58,687 nt of DNA from NCBI GenBank assembly GCA_025210695.1, contig JAOARE010000042.1:1-58687 (forward strand). Reading direction: 5' to 3'. A program made the position numbers and the translations under genes. The notes beneath the pieces are model-generated. The model did not search any database. It saw only the letters and a program-made list of their open reading frames with translations, and was not told where the DNA came from. Below, in pieces: positions 1 to 14,900 of the stretch. The DNA is from Rickettsiales bacterium (GTDB taxonomy: Bacteria; Pseudomonadota; Alphaproteobacteria; Rickettsiales; CANDYO01). Each line of letters begins with the position of its first letter. The stretch's first letter is position 1.

Positions 1-142
1 AGAAATGGTAATGCCAGGAGATAACGTAAACTTAAAAGTTGAATTAATATCTCCTATCGCAATGGATGAAGGCTTAAGATTTGCTATTCGTGAAGGTGGT
101 CGCACTGTTGGTGCTGGCGTTGTTGCTAAAATTTTAAAATAG
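1..142 (+). CDS. tuf: Elongation factor Tu, C-terminal end (partial)
   Basis: The 5' part lies outside the window. The reading frame from base 2 to the TAG at 140-142 encodes the last 46 residues of EF-Tu, the GTPase that brings aminoacyl-tRNA to the ribosome. The segment matches beta-barrel domain 3: MPGDNV, then ELISPIAM, then [16 protein letters not shown], which is nearly invariant in bacterial EF-Tu. It is followed by a strong terminator and then by tRNA-Trp and secE, the usual rickettsial arrangement after tuf. Confidence 0.97.
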   Translation, partial: EMVMPGDNVNLKVELISPIAMDEGLRFAIREGGRTVGAGVVAKILK

Positions 143-160
143 CAATATTTATAACCATAA

Positions 161-205
161 AAACTACCTAAGCTGACCTAAAAATTAGCTAAGGTAGTTT
201 TTTTG
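161..205 (+). terminator. Rho-independent terminator after tuf
   Basis: The stem AAACTACCT (161-169) pairs with AGGTAGTTT (192-200), with partial further pairing through AGCT on both sides, and a run of T residues follows (198-204). It lies 18 bases after the tuf stop and should separate tuf from the tRNA-Trp/secE unit. Confidence 0.9.
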
Positions 206-288
206 CTTAAAAACTAAAAAGAATACTTGATTTATTGAGTAATAGTGTTATTAATCAATACTCTTGATCTTTCAATGCGATTTAGGCA

Positions 289-318
289 TTGACGTTAAAA
301 CAACGTAAAAGTTATAAA
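289..318 (+). promoter_or_regulatory. Probable sigma-70 promoter for tRNA-Trp and secE-nusG
   Basis: TTGACG at 289-294 and TATAAA at 313-318 are separated by 18 bases. They lie directly upstream of the tRNA-Trp 5' end at 325 and downstream of the tuf terminator. The match is by eye to the bacterial consensus. Confidence 0.6.
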
Positions 319-324
319 AATACT

Positions 325-400
325 AGGAGTGTAGCTTAGTTGGTAGAGCGTCGGTCTCCAAAACCGAAGGTCGGGGGTTCGAGTCCCTCCGCTCCTGCCA
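325..400 (+). tRNA. tRNA-Trp (anticodon CCA)
   Basis: A full cloverleaf can be drawn. The acceptor AGGAGTG pairs with CGCTCCT, the D arm contains TTAGTTGGTAGAG, the anticodon CCA sits at 358-360, the T loop reads GGTTCGAGTCC, the discriminator is G, and the 3' CCA is encoded at 398-400. It lies between tuf and secE, as in many alphaproteobacteria, and is probably co-transcribed with secE. Confidence 0.97.
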
Positions 401-425
401 ATTTAAAAATATTTTGGTGTAAAAT

Positions 426-620
426 ATGGTAAAAGTAGTAGAATTTATAGATCAGGTAATCAAAGAAACCAAAAAAATCACTTGGTCGAGTAAAAAAGAG
501 ACCATGGTCTCAATTATGCTAGTGCTTGTAATGGTTGTTATAGCGTCTTTGTTTTTTTTAGGCGCAGATGTGGTTATATATAAGCTAGTAAGCTTAATAT
601 TAAATCTAGGAGTTAATTAA
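426..620 (+). CDS. secE: Preprotein translocase subunit SecE
   Basis: A 64-residue protein matching the short single-spanning form of SecE, the subunit that clamps the two halves of the SecY channel. The amphipathic segment FIDQVIKETKKITWSSKKET is the conserved SecE motif, with KKITWSS as its core. One hydrophobic helix follows (about residues 28-58). The ATG at 426 is 25 bases after tRNA-Trp. The stop is directly followed by nusG, the classic secE-nusG pair. Confidence 0.95.
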   Translation: MVKVVEFIDQVIKETKKITWSSKKETMVSIMLVLVMVVIASLFFLGADVVIYKLVSLILNLGVN

Positions 621-621
621 A

Positions 622-1152
622 GTGGCCTATCAATGGTATATAGTCCATGTAGTCTCTGGACATGAAAAGAAAGTAGCTAAAGTAATTGAAGAGCAAGCAA
701 GAAAAAAGAATCTTCAAGAGCAAATAGCAAAAGTTGTGGTACCAACTGAAGAAGTAATGGAAGTCAGAAGAAATCAAAAAATAAATGTAGAAAAAAAGTT
801 TCTTCCTGGTTATATTTTGATTAATATGGAAATGAATGATGAAACTTGGCATTTCGTTAGGAATGTGCCAAAGGTAACTGGTTTCCTTGGTAGTGCAAGC
901 AAGCCCTCTCCTGTTAGTGAATCTGAGGTTCAAATTATATTCAAACAGATGGAAGAAGGGATTGATAAGCCTAAAGCTGCAATAGTTTTTGAGGTGGGTG
1001 AATCAGTTAAAATTAACGATGGTCCATTTGAATCTTTTGTTGGTTTAGTATCAGATGTTGATGAAGAGAAGTCAAGGTTGAAAGTATCTGTAACTATTTT
1101 TGGTCGTTCAACTCCTGTAGAATTAGAGTTCTCTCAAGTAGAAAAAGAATAA
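622..1152 (+). CDS. nusG: Transcription termination/antitermination factor NusG
   Basis: A 176-residue NusG, which binds RNA polymerase through its N-terminal NGN domain and Rho or ribosomal protein S10 through its C-terminal KOW domain. The N terminus WYIVHVVSGHEKKV and the motif FLPGYILI mark the NGN domain. FEVGESVKINDGPFESF begins the KOW domain at about residue 121. The start is GTG at 622, one base after the secE stop, with a TAGGAG ribosome-binding site just inside the end of secE, which suggests translational coupling. Confidence 0.96.
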   Translation: MAYQWYIVHVVSGHEKKVAKVIEEQARKKNLQEQIAKVVVPTEEVMEVRRNQKINVEKKFLPGYILINMEMNDETWHFVRNVPKVTGFLGSASKPSPVSESEVQIIFKQMEEGIDKPKAAIVFEVGESVKINDGPFESFVGLVSDVDEEKSRLKVSVTIFGRSTPVELEFSQVEKE

Positions 1153-1171
1153 ATATAAAGGTTAATGTTTT

Positions 1172-1603
1172 ATGGCAAAAAAAGTTCAAGGTTATATAAA
1201 ATTACAGATTCCAGCTGGTAAAGCAAACCCCTCTCCTCCTGTGGGACCAGCTTTAGGTCAACGTGCTTTAAATATTATGGAGTTCTGCAAAGCATTCAAT
1301 GCTATGACTCAATCAATAGAGCCAGGTGCTCCAGTTCCTTGTGTTATAACATATTATGCAGATCGTACCTTTAGTATTGCAGTTAAAAAACCTCCGGTAT
1401 CATATTTTATTACTAAAGCAGCAAAATTAAAGAAAGGGTCTGACAAAACAGGTAAAACTGCCCCGGTTGGTACGTTAACGATGGATCAAGTAAAAGAAAT
1501 AGCAAAAGAAAAAATCGAAGATATGAACGCATTTGATGTGGAATCAGCTTGTAAGTCTGTGATTGGTACGGCTATATCAATGGGCGTAAAAGTAGAGGGA
1601 TAA
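1172..1603 (+). CDS. rplK: 50S ribosomal protein L11
   Basis: A 143-residue protein of normal L11 length. It binds the GTPase-associated region of 23S rRNA and supports factor-dependent GTP hydrolysis. The N-terminal [20 protein letters not shown] and the C-terminal RNA-binding part ([20 protein letters not shown], then IGTAISMGV) are diagnostic. It sits 19 bases after nusG and 5 bases before rplA within the conserved ribosomal operon. Confidence 0.97.
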   Translation: MAKKVQGYIKLQIPAGKANPSPPVGPALGQRALNIMEFCKAFNAMTQSIEPGAPVPCVITYYADRTFSIAVKKPPVSYFITKAAKLKKGSDKTGKTAPVGTLTMDQVKEIAKEKIEDMNAFDVESACKSVIGTAISMGVKVEG

Positions 1604-1608
1604 TAAAA

Positions 1609-2343
1609 ATGACTAAAACAACTAAAGTAAAGCATCTTGAAGAAGGAAAAGGCGGTAAAAACATTCGTCAGAAAAGGGCTCTTGTTGATAGCGCTAAACA
1701 ATATAGTATTGGCGAAGCGGTAACATTCTTAAAAACTAATAGTTTTACAAAATTTGATTCTAGTATTGAAGTGATATGCAATCTTGGTGTTGATACGAAG
1801 CATTCTGATCAACAAGTTCGTGGTGTTGTTTCTATGCCTCATGGTACTGGAAAAGAAGTTAGAGTTGCAGTTTTTGCTAAAGAAGCAAAAGCTGAAGAAG
1901 CTCAAAAAGCTGGTGCTGATATTGTAGGTAGTGATGATTTGCTTCAATCAATTCAATCTGGTAAAATTGACTTTGACTGCTGTATTGCCACTCCAGATAT
2001 GATGGGATTTGTTGGTAGAGTAGCTAAAGTTCTTGGGCCAAAAGGATTAATGCCGAATCCTAAACTAGGTACAGTTACAGTTAATGTAGCCGAAGCGGTA
2101 ACAAAAGCTAAGGCTGGCCAAGTTGAATTTAGAGCTGAGAAAGCGGGAATTGTTCATGCCGCTGTAGGAAAGTTAAGTTTTGAAGAAAGTCATCTTCTTG
2201 ATAATGTTAAAGAATTATTATCAGCGGTGATAAAAGCTAAGCCTTCTGCTTCTAAAGGCACTTACTTAAAATCATTATATATTTCATCGTCTATGGGACC
2301 TTCGTTACCTATTGATGTAGCAAATTTATCGATAAATAATTAG
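1609..2343 (+). CDS. rplA: 50S ribosomal protein L1
   Basis: A 244-residue L1, slightly longer than the roughly 230 residues common in the family because of a lysine-rich N-terminal extension of about 10-12 residues. L1 forms the mobile stalk near the ribosomal E site and in many bacteria represses its own operon. Conserved blocks are GPKGLMPNPKLGTV, VEFRAEKAGIVHAAVGK and SSSMGPSLPID. It is tightly packed between rplK and rplJ. Confidence 0.97.
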   Translation: MTKTTKVKHLEEGKGGKNIRQKRALVDSAKQYSIGEAVTFLKTNSFTKFDSSIEVICNLGVDTKHSDQQVRGVVSMPHGTGKEVRVAVFAKEAKAEEAQKAGADIVGSDDLLQSIQSGKIDFDCCIATPDMMGFVGRVAKVLGPKGLMPNPKLGTVTVNVAEAVTKAKAGQVEFRAEKAGIVHAAVGKLSFEESHLLDNVKELLSAVIKAKPSASKGTYLKSLYISSSMGPSLPIDVANLSINN

Positions 2344-2349
2344 GAGCTA

Positions 2350-2859
2350 ATGGTGAATAGATTAGAAAAAAAACAAGAAATTAGTGATATCAAAGACTTA
2401 GTAGATTCCTATTCTTCTACTGTGATTGTTCATTACCAAGGATTGAATGTTGATCAGCTAAACTTCCTTAGAGGAAAAATGCGTGAATGCGGAGCGAAGT
2501 TTAAGGTAATAAAAAATAGTTTAGCAAAATTAGCTATCGCAAATACTAATAGTAAAGATTTAGACTCTTTATTATCTGGACCTACTGCTTTAGTTGTTTC
2601 AAACGACCCTGTAAGTATGGCAAAAGAATTAACTAGTTTTGTAAAAACTAATGCAAGTTTAGTACTACTAGGTGGAGTAGTTGATGAAGAAATTTTGGAT
2701 AAAAAATCAATTATTGTACTGTCCGATATGCCATCAAAAGATGAATTAAGAGCAAAAATAATTGGTCTATTAAATGCTCCTGCTACTAAGGTGGTTCGCG
2801 TACTTACAACTCCATCTGAGCAAGTGGCTAGAGTTGTGGGTGCTTATTCAAATAAATAA
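2350..2859 (+). CDS. rplJ: 50S ribosomal protein L10
   Basis: A 169-residue L10, the base of the stalk that holds the L7/L12 dimers. The N-terminal RNA-binding domain (KFKVIKNSLAKLA, then LLSGPTALVV) and the C-terminal helix that recruits L7/L12 are present. The ATG at 2350 is 6 bases after the rplA stop, with GGAGCT upstream, so the long L10-binding leader found upstream of rplJ in some bacteria is not present here. Confidence 0.96.
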   Translation: MVNRLEKKQEISDIKDLVDSYSSTVIVHYQGLNVDQLNFLRGKMRECGAKFKVIKNSLAKLAIANTNSKDLDSLLSGPTALVVSNDPVSMAKELTSFVKTNASLVLLGGVVDEEILDKKSIIVLSDMPSKDELRAKIIGLLNAPATKVVRVLTTPSEQVARVVGAYSNK

Positions 2860-2878
2860 CAAACTTCATTGTTTGTTA
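2857..2878 (+). promoter_or_regulatory. Hairpin spanning the rplJ stop codon
   Basis: TAACAAAC (2857-2864) and GTTTGTTA (2871-2878) form a perfect 8-bp stem with a 6-base loop, and the rplJ TAA is part of the stem. There is no strong T run right after it. It could stabilise the upstream mRNA or adjust the L10:L12 ratio, since rplL is made in excess over rplJ. The role is inferred. Confidence 0.5.
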
Positions 2879-2976
2879 TAAAGTTTATGTTGGTTTTTTA
2901 GTGTTTTTTATATAGCCTAAAAAATAATATAAGTAATATTATTATTAATAATTTTATTTAAGAAAAGAGGATTAAA

Positions 2977-3351
2977 ATGGTCGATTTAGTTAAAATAGCA
3001 GATGAGTTATCTGAGTTAAGCGTAATGCAAGCCGCTGAGCTAGCAAAAATGCTAGAAGAAAAATGGGGTGTTAGTGCTGCAGCTCCTGTTGCAGTAGCAG
3101 CAGCTCCTGGTGCAGCAGCAGCGGCCCCAGAAGAAGCACAAACAGACTTCAGTGTAATTCTTACTTCATTTGGTGATAAAAAAATCGAAGTTATTAAAGA
3201 AGTAAGAGCAATTACAGGTTTAGGTTTAAAAGAAGCTAAAGATTTAGTTGAAGCTACTCCTAAAGCTCTGAAAGAATCTGTTTCAAAAGATGAAGCTACT
3301 AAAATTAAAGAGCAAATTGAAAAAGTTGGCGCTTCAGTTGAAATAAAATAA
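2977..3351 (+). CDS. rplL: 50S ribosomal protein L7/L12
   Basis: A 124-residue protein of normal L7/L12 length, the multi-copy flexible stalk protein that contacts translation factors. An N-terminal dimerisation domain is followed by an alanine/proline hinge ([17 protein letters not shown], about residues 36-52) and the C-terminal factor-binding domain ([20 protein letters not shown]). The 117-base gap after rplJ holds a hairpin and an AT-rich stretch. An AAGAAAAGAGGA ribosome-binding region precedes the ATG. Confidence 0.97.
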   Translation: MVDLVKIADELSELSVMQAAELAKMLEEKWGVSAAAPVAVAAAPGAAAAAPEEAQTDFSVILTSFGDKKIEVIKEVRAITGLGLKEAKDLVEATPKALKESVSKDEATKIKEQIEKVGASVEIK

Positions 3352-3371
3352 TTTTATTTTATTTTACATCT

Positions 3372-3426
3372 AATAGATCTTTATATTGATTGTCTTATGG
3401 CAGTTTAATGTAGAGATCTATTTTTA
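3372..3426 (+). terminator. Putative attenuator between rplL and rpoB
   Basis: AATAGATCT (3372-3380) can pair with AGATCTATT (3414-3422) across a 33-base loop, and the 3' arm runs into a T-rich stretch (3421-3426). The position matches the partial terminator known between rplL and rpoB in enteric bacteria, which lets only part of the transcripts continue into the polymerase genes. The hairpin is visible in the sequence; the function is inferred. Confidence 0.5.
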
Positions 3427-3512
3427 TTGGTAAAGAGTTTTATAGTTATAGCATAAGCAACGCAAAGCTCTCTAATATTTCTATTATTTCTTTAATTTAG
3501 TCGGAGTTATTC

Positions 3513-6500
3513 ATGGTTAGTTCGTTCACTGCACATAAGAAAATTCGTAAGAGTTTTGGTAGAGTTGAACAAATTGCGTCAATGCCAAATTTAATAGAGC
3601 TTCAAAAAAATTCCTATGATTTATTTTTGCAAGCAGATGTTGATTCAGAGCAACGTAAAAATTTAGGTTTACAGCAAGTTTTTAGTTCTGTTTTTCCAAT
3701 TGAGGACCCATCTGGTCAAGCTACATTAGAGTTTATACAATATGAACTTGGCGAAGCAGTTCTAAGAGGAGGAAATCACTCCGCATCTTTGAAAGCTTTG
3801 TTTAGATTGATAATTTGGGATATAGATGAAGATACTCAATCAAAAGAAATAAAAGGCATAAAAGAACAGGAGGTTTTCCTTGGTGATATTCCAGTGATGA
3901 CTAATCAAGGTACTTTTGTAGTGAATGGAACTGAAAGAGTTGTTGTTTCACAAATGCACCGTTCTCCTGGAGCATTCTTTGACCATGATATGGGAAAAAC
4001 TCATAATACTGGTAAATATTTATATTCAGCCAGAGTAATACCGTACCGTGGTTCTTGGTTAGACATTGAGTTTGATGCAAAAGATATTCTATATTTCCGA
4101 ATAGACCGTAAGCGTAAACTTCATCTTACTTCATTACTGCGCGCCTTAAATCTTTCTTCAAGCGATATCCTAAATTATTTCTACAACAAACTTACAGTTG
4201 AAAAAGTTAAAAATGGCTTAGCTATTGACTTTAATTATGAAAGAATGAAAGGTATTAAATTAAATTCTGATTTAATTGACGCAAATACCAATGAGATTGT
4301 TGCCACTGCAGGATCTAAAATAACTGCACGTCTAATAAAACAACTAAAAGAGCGTAATTTTAGTAAAAAATTAATTAATCCAGAAGAGCTAATTGGATCG
4401 TTTATTGGTCAAGATATTTTCAATCCAGAATCTGGAGAAGTATATTTAAATGTAGGTGAAGAATTAAAAGCTGATAAGATTGCGTTTTTAGAAAGAATTG
4501 ACCTTAATGAGTTCACAATACTTGACATAGATCACGTTAATGTAGGACCTTATATACGCAATACTTTATTTGCAGATAAAAATAATACATCTGAAGAAGC
4601 TCTAATTGATATTTTTAGAGTAGTAAGACCAGGAGAACCTTCAACTCTTGAAGGTGCTAAAGAGGTATTTAATAGCTTGTTTTTTGATGTTGAAAGATAT
4701 GATCTTTCTGCAGTTGGAAGAGTTAAACTTAATGCAAAACTTAATCTAGATTTTCCGGAAGAATTAGTAACTCTCACAAAAGATGATATTTTAGAAATTA
4801 TAAAAAATCTTGTGTTGCTAAGAGATGGTGTAGGTGAAATTGATGACATTGATCATTTAAGTAACCGTAGGGTTAGAGCTGTTGGTGAAATGGTAGAAAA
4901 CCAATTTAGAGTAGCTTTAGTACGTTTAAGTAGAGCAATTTTAGAGAGAATGGGTTCTGTTGACCTAGATTCAGTAATGCCTCATGATCTTATTAATTCT
5001 AAGTTGTTAGTTGCAACCATAAAAGATTTCTTTTCTTCCTCGCAATTATCCCAATTTATGGATCAAACTAATCCTTTGTCAGAAATTACTCATAAAAGAA
5101 GAATGTCTGCTTTAGGACCTGGTGGATTAACAAGAGATAGAGCAAGTTTTGAAGTTCGCGACGTACATCCAAGTCATTACGGTCGTATTTGTCCAATTGA
5201 AACTCCTGAAGGTCAGAACATTGGTTTAATAAGTAGTATGGCTACTTACGCTAGGGTAAATAAGTATGGTTTCATAGAAAGTCCTTATCGTTTAGTTAAG
5301 GATTCTAGAGTTACAGATGAAGTTGTTTATCTTTCAGCTATAGAAGAAGGAAAATATATTATAGCTCAAGCTAATGCTGACATGGATGATAATGGTAACT
5401 TTATGGCAGACTTAGTAAGTTGTCGTAAAAATGGCGAATTTATTATGGTACCCCCAGAGGAAATTCATTATATGGACGTATCTCCAATGCAAATGGTCTC
5501 TGTTGCTGCTTCTTTAATTCCCTTCCTTGAAAACGATGATGCGAATCGTGCTTTGATGGGATCAAACATGCAACGACAAGCTGTTCCATTATTAAGAGTT
5601 GATGCCCCTATGGTTGGGACTGGCATGGAAAGCGTAGTGGCAAGTGACTCTGGAGCAACAATAACTGCTACTAGTAATGGAATTGTTGAACAAGTAGACG
5701 GAACCAGAATAGTGATCCGTAGTATTGAAGATTCTGAGGAAGATTCACCTGGTATTGAAATTTATAACTTACAAAAATTTCAGCGTTCAAACCATAACAC
5801 TTGTATCAATCAAAAACCTTTAGTAAAAGTTGGCGACAAAATATCTAAAGGTGATATCATTGCTGATGGTCCTAGTACTGAATTAGGAGAGCTAGCTTTA
5901 GGTAAGAACGTTCTAGTAGCCTTTATGCCATGGAATGGATATAATTTTGAAGACTCAATATTGATGTCTGATAGAATCGTTAAAGACGATGTGTTTACTT
6001 CTATTCATATTGAAGAATTTGAATGCGTGGCTAGGGATACCAGACTTGGACAAGAAGAAATAACAAGAGATATTCCAAATATAAGTGAAGAACATCTTCG
6101 TCATTTGGATGAAGTCGGGATCGCTCATATTGGAGCTGAAGTTAAAGCCGGTGATATTCTAGTTGGAAAAGTTACTCCTAAGAGTGAATCTCCAATGACA
6201 CCAGAAGAAAAATTACTACGTGCTATATTTGGTGAAAAAGCAGCAGATATGCGTGATTCTTCTTTACACCTTCCTCCAGGAGTTAGTGGTACTGTTGTTG
6301 GAGTTGAAATTTTAACAAGACGTGGTATAGAAAAAGACCAAAGAGCTTTATCAATTGAACGCACCCAAATTGACCGTTTGTCAAAAGATAAAAATGATGA
6401 ACTAAATATTGTTGAAGGAGTAATGTTCTCTAGATTAGAAGAACTATTGCTAAATAATATTGTTGTTTCCGGTCCAAAAAGCTTAAAACCTGGTACAACT

Positions 6501-7595
6501 CTTACTAAAGAAATTCTTTCTGATTACACCACAGGTCAATGGTGGAGTATTGTAGTAGAAGATACAAATACAATGTTAGCTATTGATAAAGTGAGAGAAA
6601 AATATCGATTAAGTGTTGATAAAGCAAACAAAGTATTTGCTACTAATGTTGAAAGAATCCAGTCTGGAGATGATCTCCCACAAGGAGCCTTAAAGGTTGT
6701 AAAAATATTTATTGCCATGAAGCATAAATTACAACCTGGGGACAAAATGGCTGGTAGACACGGTAACAAGGGTGTTGTTTCTAGGATTTTACCTTCTGAA
6801 GACATGCCTTATTTAGAAGATGGTACTGTAGTTGATATAGTACTAAACCCATTAGGTGTTCCTTCTCGAATGAACATAGGACAAATACTTGAAACTCATT
6901 TAGGCTGGGCTGCTGTTAATTTAGGAAAACAAATAAAAAATTCTTTAGATGAGCATCTAAAGTCAAAGAAAGACATTACAGCTCTAAAAGAAACTATTAT
7001 TAAAGCTTATGATGATAATAAAATTACCAAAGTTATAGAAAGTTTTAGTGACGAAAAAGTTTTAGAATTAGCAAGCAATCTACAAAAAGGTATTCCTATT
7101 GCAACCCCAGTATTCGATGGTGCTAAAGAAGCTGATATTGTAGATATGTTAGGAAGAGCGAATCTAGACTCTTCTGGTCAAGTAAAACTAATTGATGGAC
7201 GTACAGGTGAATATTTCGAGCGTAAAGTTACAGTTGGTTATATTTATATGTTAAAACTTCATCACCTAGTTGACGATAAAATACATGCTCGTTCTATTGG
7301 GCCTTATAGTCTAGTGACTCAACAACCATTAGGTGGTAAGTCACATTTTGGTGGACAAAGATTAGGAGAAATGGAATGTTGGGCTCTCCAAGCATATGGT
7401 GCTGCTTATACACTTCAGGAAATGTTGACTGTGAAATCAGATGACGTAAGTGGTAGAATTAAAATATATGACTCTATTATACGTGGTGATAATAACTTTG
7501 AATGTGGTATACCTGAATCATTCCACGTTATGATAAAAGAATTACGTTCTTTATGTTTAAGTGTTGAATTAGAACAAAAAACAATTACGAACTAA
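3513..7595 (+). CDS. rpoB: DNA-directed RNA polymerase subunit beta
   Basis: A 1360-residue beta subunit, normal for an alphaproteobacterium. It forms half of the catalytic cleft and the rifampicin pocket. The rifampicin cluster I region (bases about 5035-5130) reads [20 protein letters not shown], then [12 protein letters not shown]. The residues matching E. coli D516, H526 and S531 are wild type, so no cluster I resistance change is seen. Later conserved blocks are PETPEGQN-like [25 protein letters not shown] [15 protein letters not shown], and [20 protein letters not shown] near the C terminus. The start ATG at 3513 follows CGGAG. Confidence 0.98.
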   Translation: MVSSFTAHKKIRKSFGRVEQIASMPNLIELQKNSYDLFLQADVDSEQRKNLGLQQVFSSVFPIEDPSGQATLEFIQYELGEAVLRGGNHSASLKALFRLIIWDIDEDTQSKEIKGIKEQEVFLGDIPVMTNQGTFVVNGTERVVVSQMHRSPGAFFDHDMGKTHNTGKYLYSARVIPYRGSWLDIEFDAKDILYFRIDRKRKLHLTSLLRALNLSSSDILNYFYNKLTVEKVKNGLAIDFNYERMKGIKLNSDLIDANTNEIVATAGSKITARLIKQLKERNFSKKLINPEELIGSFIGQDIFNPESGEVYLNVGEELKADKIAFLERIDLNEFTILDIDHVNVGPYIRNTLFADKNNTSEEALIDIFRVVRPGEPSTLEGAKEVFNSLFFDVERYDLSAVGRVKLNAKLNLDFPEELVTLTKDDILEIIKNLVLLRDGVGEIDDIDHLSNRRVRAVGEMVENQFRVALVRLSRAILERMGSVDLDSVMPHDLINSKLLVATIKDFFSSSQLSQFMDQTNPLSEITHKRRMSALGPGGLTRDRASFEVRDVHPSHYGRICPIETPEGQNIGLISSMATYARVNKYGFIESPYRLVKDSRVTDEVVYLSAIEEGKYIIAQANADMDDNGNFMADLVSCRKNGEFIMVPPEEIHYMDVSPMQMVSVAASLIPFLENDDANRALMGSNMQRQAVPLLRVDAPMVGTGMESVVASDSGATITATSNGIVEQVDGTRIVIRSIEDSEEDSPGIEIYNLQKFQRSNHNTCINQKPLVKVGDKISKGDIIADGPSTELGELALGKNVLVAFMPWNGYNFEDSILMSDRIVKDDVFTSIHIEEFECVARDTRLGQEEITRDIPNISEEHLRHLDEVGIAHIGAEVKAGDILVGKVTPKSESPMTPEEKLLRAIFGEKAADMRDSSLHLPPGVSGTVVGVEILTRRGIEKDQRALSIERTQIDRLSKDKNDELNIVEGVMFSRLEELLLNNIVVSGPKSLKPGTTLTKEILSDYTTGQWWSIVVEDTNTMLAIDKVREKYRLSVDKANKVFATNVERIQSGDDLPQGALKVVKIFIAMKHKLQPGDKMAGRHGNKGVVSRILPSEDMPYLEDGTVVDIVLNPLGVPSRMNIGQILETHLGWAAVNLGKQIKNSLDEHLKSKKDITALKETIIKAYDDNKITKVIESFSDEKVLELASNLQKGIPIATPVFDGAKEADIVDMLGRANLDSSGQVKLIDGRTGEYFERKVTVGYIYMLKLHHLVDDKIHARSIGPYSLVTQQPLGGKSHFGGQRLGEMECWALQAYGAAYTLQEMLTVKSDDVSGRIKIYDSIIRGDNNFECGIPESFHVMIKELRSLCLSVELEQKTITN

Positions 7596-7615
7596 AAGAC
7601 TAAATGATTTATTAG

Positions 7616-11827
<4,212 letters not shown>

Positions 11828-11840
11828 TTTATCCGTAACA

Positions 11841-11868
11841 GCCCCTGAATAAATAATAATTCAGGGGC
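11841..11868 (+). terminator. GC-rich hairpin at the end of rpoC
   Basis: GCCCCTGAAT (11841-11850) and ATTCAGGGGC (11859-11868) form a perfect 10-bp stem with an 8-base loop, 14 bases after the rpoC stop. No T run follows, so it is not a canonical intrinsic terminator. It may still end the rpoBC transcript or protect its 3' end. Confidence 0.65.
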
Positions 11869-11972
11869 CACCTCCCCTATCTACCTTCTAATTAATGTTT
11901 TATTAATCTTCATCTATTATTATTAGATCTAGTAGTATTATTTTCTATAATATCAACTGAGGAAAATATTAG

Positions 11973-14900
11973 ATGAAATTTTTTAGCAAAGAAAAAAAAG
12001 TCTCAGATGATTTAACTGCTGAATTACAGCAATTTGAAGAATTAGCAAAAAAAAACGATCCAAATGCTGTTAGTATAATACAGAATATACTTGCTCGGAA
12101 CCAAGAACTTGATCCTTATGCAAAGAAAGCAGGTGGGTCTTCTCTGTTTGAACGGACCTTTGACAATGGAGATCTAAAATCACTCTATAAAATGTATCAG
12201 CATAAACCTGATCGTATATATAAGTCTTTATTAGATACACTAGCATCAGAAAAATTATTAGAGGAAATGCAGAAACCCTCCCCTTCTATTGAGGACATCC
12301 AATTTCTTCTAGAAGCAGGTGCTGATCCAACTAAAGAAAATACAGAAAAACAATCTGCATTAACTATAGCAAATGAGAAGAATAAGATTGAGTTATTACA
12401 CATAATGAGCCCTTATATTTCCTCAAATGAAGCTCCTTTTTATGTGCAAAATGCTACTCAACAAGCATTATTCAAGGAAGCATCCGAAAAAGCCGATCAT
12501 GACAATATTAAATTCTTAATTGAAAAAGGAGCTAATCCCTTCTTAAAACTACCTGATACTAGAGAAGCTGATAGAATATTAGAAGAAAAAGTTGAAGAAA
12601 AGAGTCCTAACACAGAAGAACTAAAAAATGTATTAAATGAACATGACAAAAATTCTAAAAACGCTAAAAAAATTTCTGCTTTTGATATATTAGCAGAAAA
12701 TCCAGATAATTTAAAACCTCTCCATCTGATGTATCAGAAACTCCCTAAGGAATTAGAGCAAGATAGGCAATCATATTCAGAGACTTTAACTGATTTAGTT
12801 AAGCACAAACTTCAACAAAACTTAATTAACCAAGAATTGAATAAAACAAACAATGATAATAAAATTAGTTTTACTCAATTCAATCAAATTGTAGCTGAAG
12901 CAGAAGAAAGTAAATTACCAAAAATTAGTGAATATGCAGCAGAATTAATGGCTCCTCATTTTCATAAAGTCTTAAAAAAAGAATTAACATATGATGCTGA
13001 ACATTACTATCAAGATAATCCTGGAGTATTACCTTTTGAACAATTATTAGAAAAAATTGATGAACACAAAGCTACATCTTTAAAAAAATCTCCCTCTATT
13101 GAAATAGCTTCTGCTGAAGAATATAAAAAATATATGCTATCTAATACGAAAGCAATTATTAATGAATACGCAGATACAAGCGCAGATAATAAGTATAATT
13201 TCTTAAAGAAACAAAACCCTGATTTAAATGATCAAGAATTATTAGATAAATTTATTCATAAAGAAATGCAGCAAGATATATTTCATGCTAACAATCCTAA
13301 TAAAATACTAGAAGAAACTGTTACTGAGCTTGTTGGACCAGAAAATCTCGAACAACTTAAGCGTGCTACAAAGAGAGAAATTCTCACCGAATCACAAATA
13401 ACTAAGGCTATAGAACAACAAAACGAAGCATTACATGTTCAAAAGGTTGAAGCTTTCCTAGATAGAGCACCTCTTCTAACTAATGATTCATATTATATTC
13501 AAGGTCCAAGACTTATAAATTTGGCATTAAAGAATGTTAATTCTAATCCACAGCTTCTTAGAAAAACGATAGAAAACATTAAAGAACAAAATCAAAATAA
13601 TCCTTCTATCATAGAAAATATGGTAAATAAAATAGTTACTCATAGTAATGACTTAGAAAGCCCTGCAGAAGCTCTAAAACTTCATTCTGTTCTAAGAGAA
13701 ACAGGTGTTTCTCTACCAAATGATTATAAACTAGGGCAGTTATCTAAAGAGGAATTTGAAGCACTACAAACACTTACAACGCTAACCAAAGATAGAGCAA
13801 AATTCTTAGAAGGTAATTTTTCTGCAGAAGAAATGAAACAACTCTATAACACAGTCTCTAAATTATCTTTAAAAAAACTACCAACCAATATATCTGGAGA
13901 TATTATCTCCTTAATAGAAAAATCAACTAAATATTACTTTAAGAAGGAAATAAAAACATTCCAAAATATTGTAAGAACAATAGAAGATATGGTGGAAGTC
14001 TCTGAGAATTCCTCCCTTATGCTAGCAATTTATGCCACGGAAACTCCAGAAATACTAAGGAACCACTTAACACATATAGCCGTCAATGATATTATCTCTG
14101 CTAAAGAAAAATCTCCCACAAAACTACATAAGAAAAAAATGGCAGATCATGAAAATGAGTTCAGCTTAAAACAAGAAGAACTTAGAGCCAAAGAAGATAG
14201 ACTAGAAAAAGAACTAAAAGAGCTTCCCCCGGCCATTCAACCATCCAATCTTATGACTATTGATGCTAGCAAAGTTACCAGTCCAGATCAATTAGAACTA
14301 TATAGCGAAAAACGAAAAAAAGCTATAGATGAAAAACAAACAGAACTACTACAGGCAAGGGATAATATTGATAAATTAAGCAATAATTTTCATGCTAAGA
14401 AGCTCGAATTGGAAAAAGATCTTAAAGGCAAAGAGTTATCTAGCAAACAAAAAGAATATGATGATAAATTAAAACAATTCCATCAGTTTTTATCACAAAA
14501 ACCAATTCTTAAAGACGCTCCCACACCAAATGGAGATCTTCTTAGCTCTCATGTATTAGAAGTGGCTATAGAAAATATAGATCGAAAACCAGAAATGATA
14601 AATCAAGTTGTAACACTTTTTAAAGAGCAATATAAGCAAACTATTATGGAAAAATTGGAGGATTATCGAAAACACGTATTAAGAGATTATCCAGACCAAC
14701 AAAAACAACTAACTGCAAGTGAAAAAAGAGACATTAATAAATATTTGGATAAAGTTGTTTCATTAATAAAGAACCATTACAATCCGAATAGTGTAGATGG
14801 AAATGCAAGACTTACACAAGAGTTAGTTGATTTATCTACCAAACATGAAGAATTTGAAGAATTTACCAAAGATATCAAAAAAGATATAACAACCCCAAAT

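Noticed and set aside
613..933. 106-codon minus-strand frame opposite nusG
   Set aside because: Fully covered by nusG on the other strand; Phe/Ser-rich shadow of Lys/Glu codons.
2344..2349. L10 autoregulatory leader before rplJ
   Set aside because: Only 6 bases separate rplA and rplJ, so there is no room for the structured leader.
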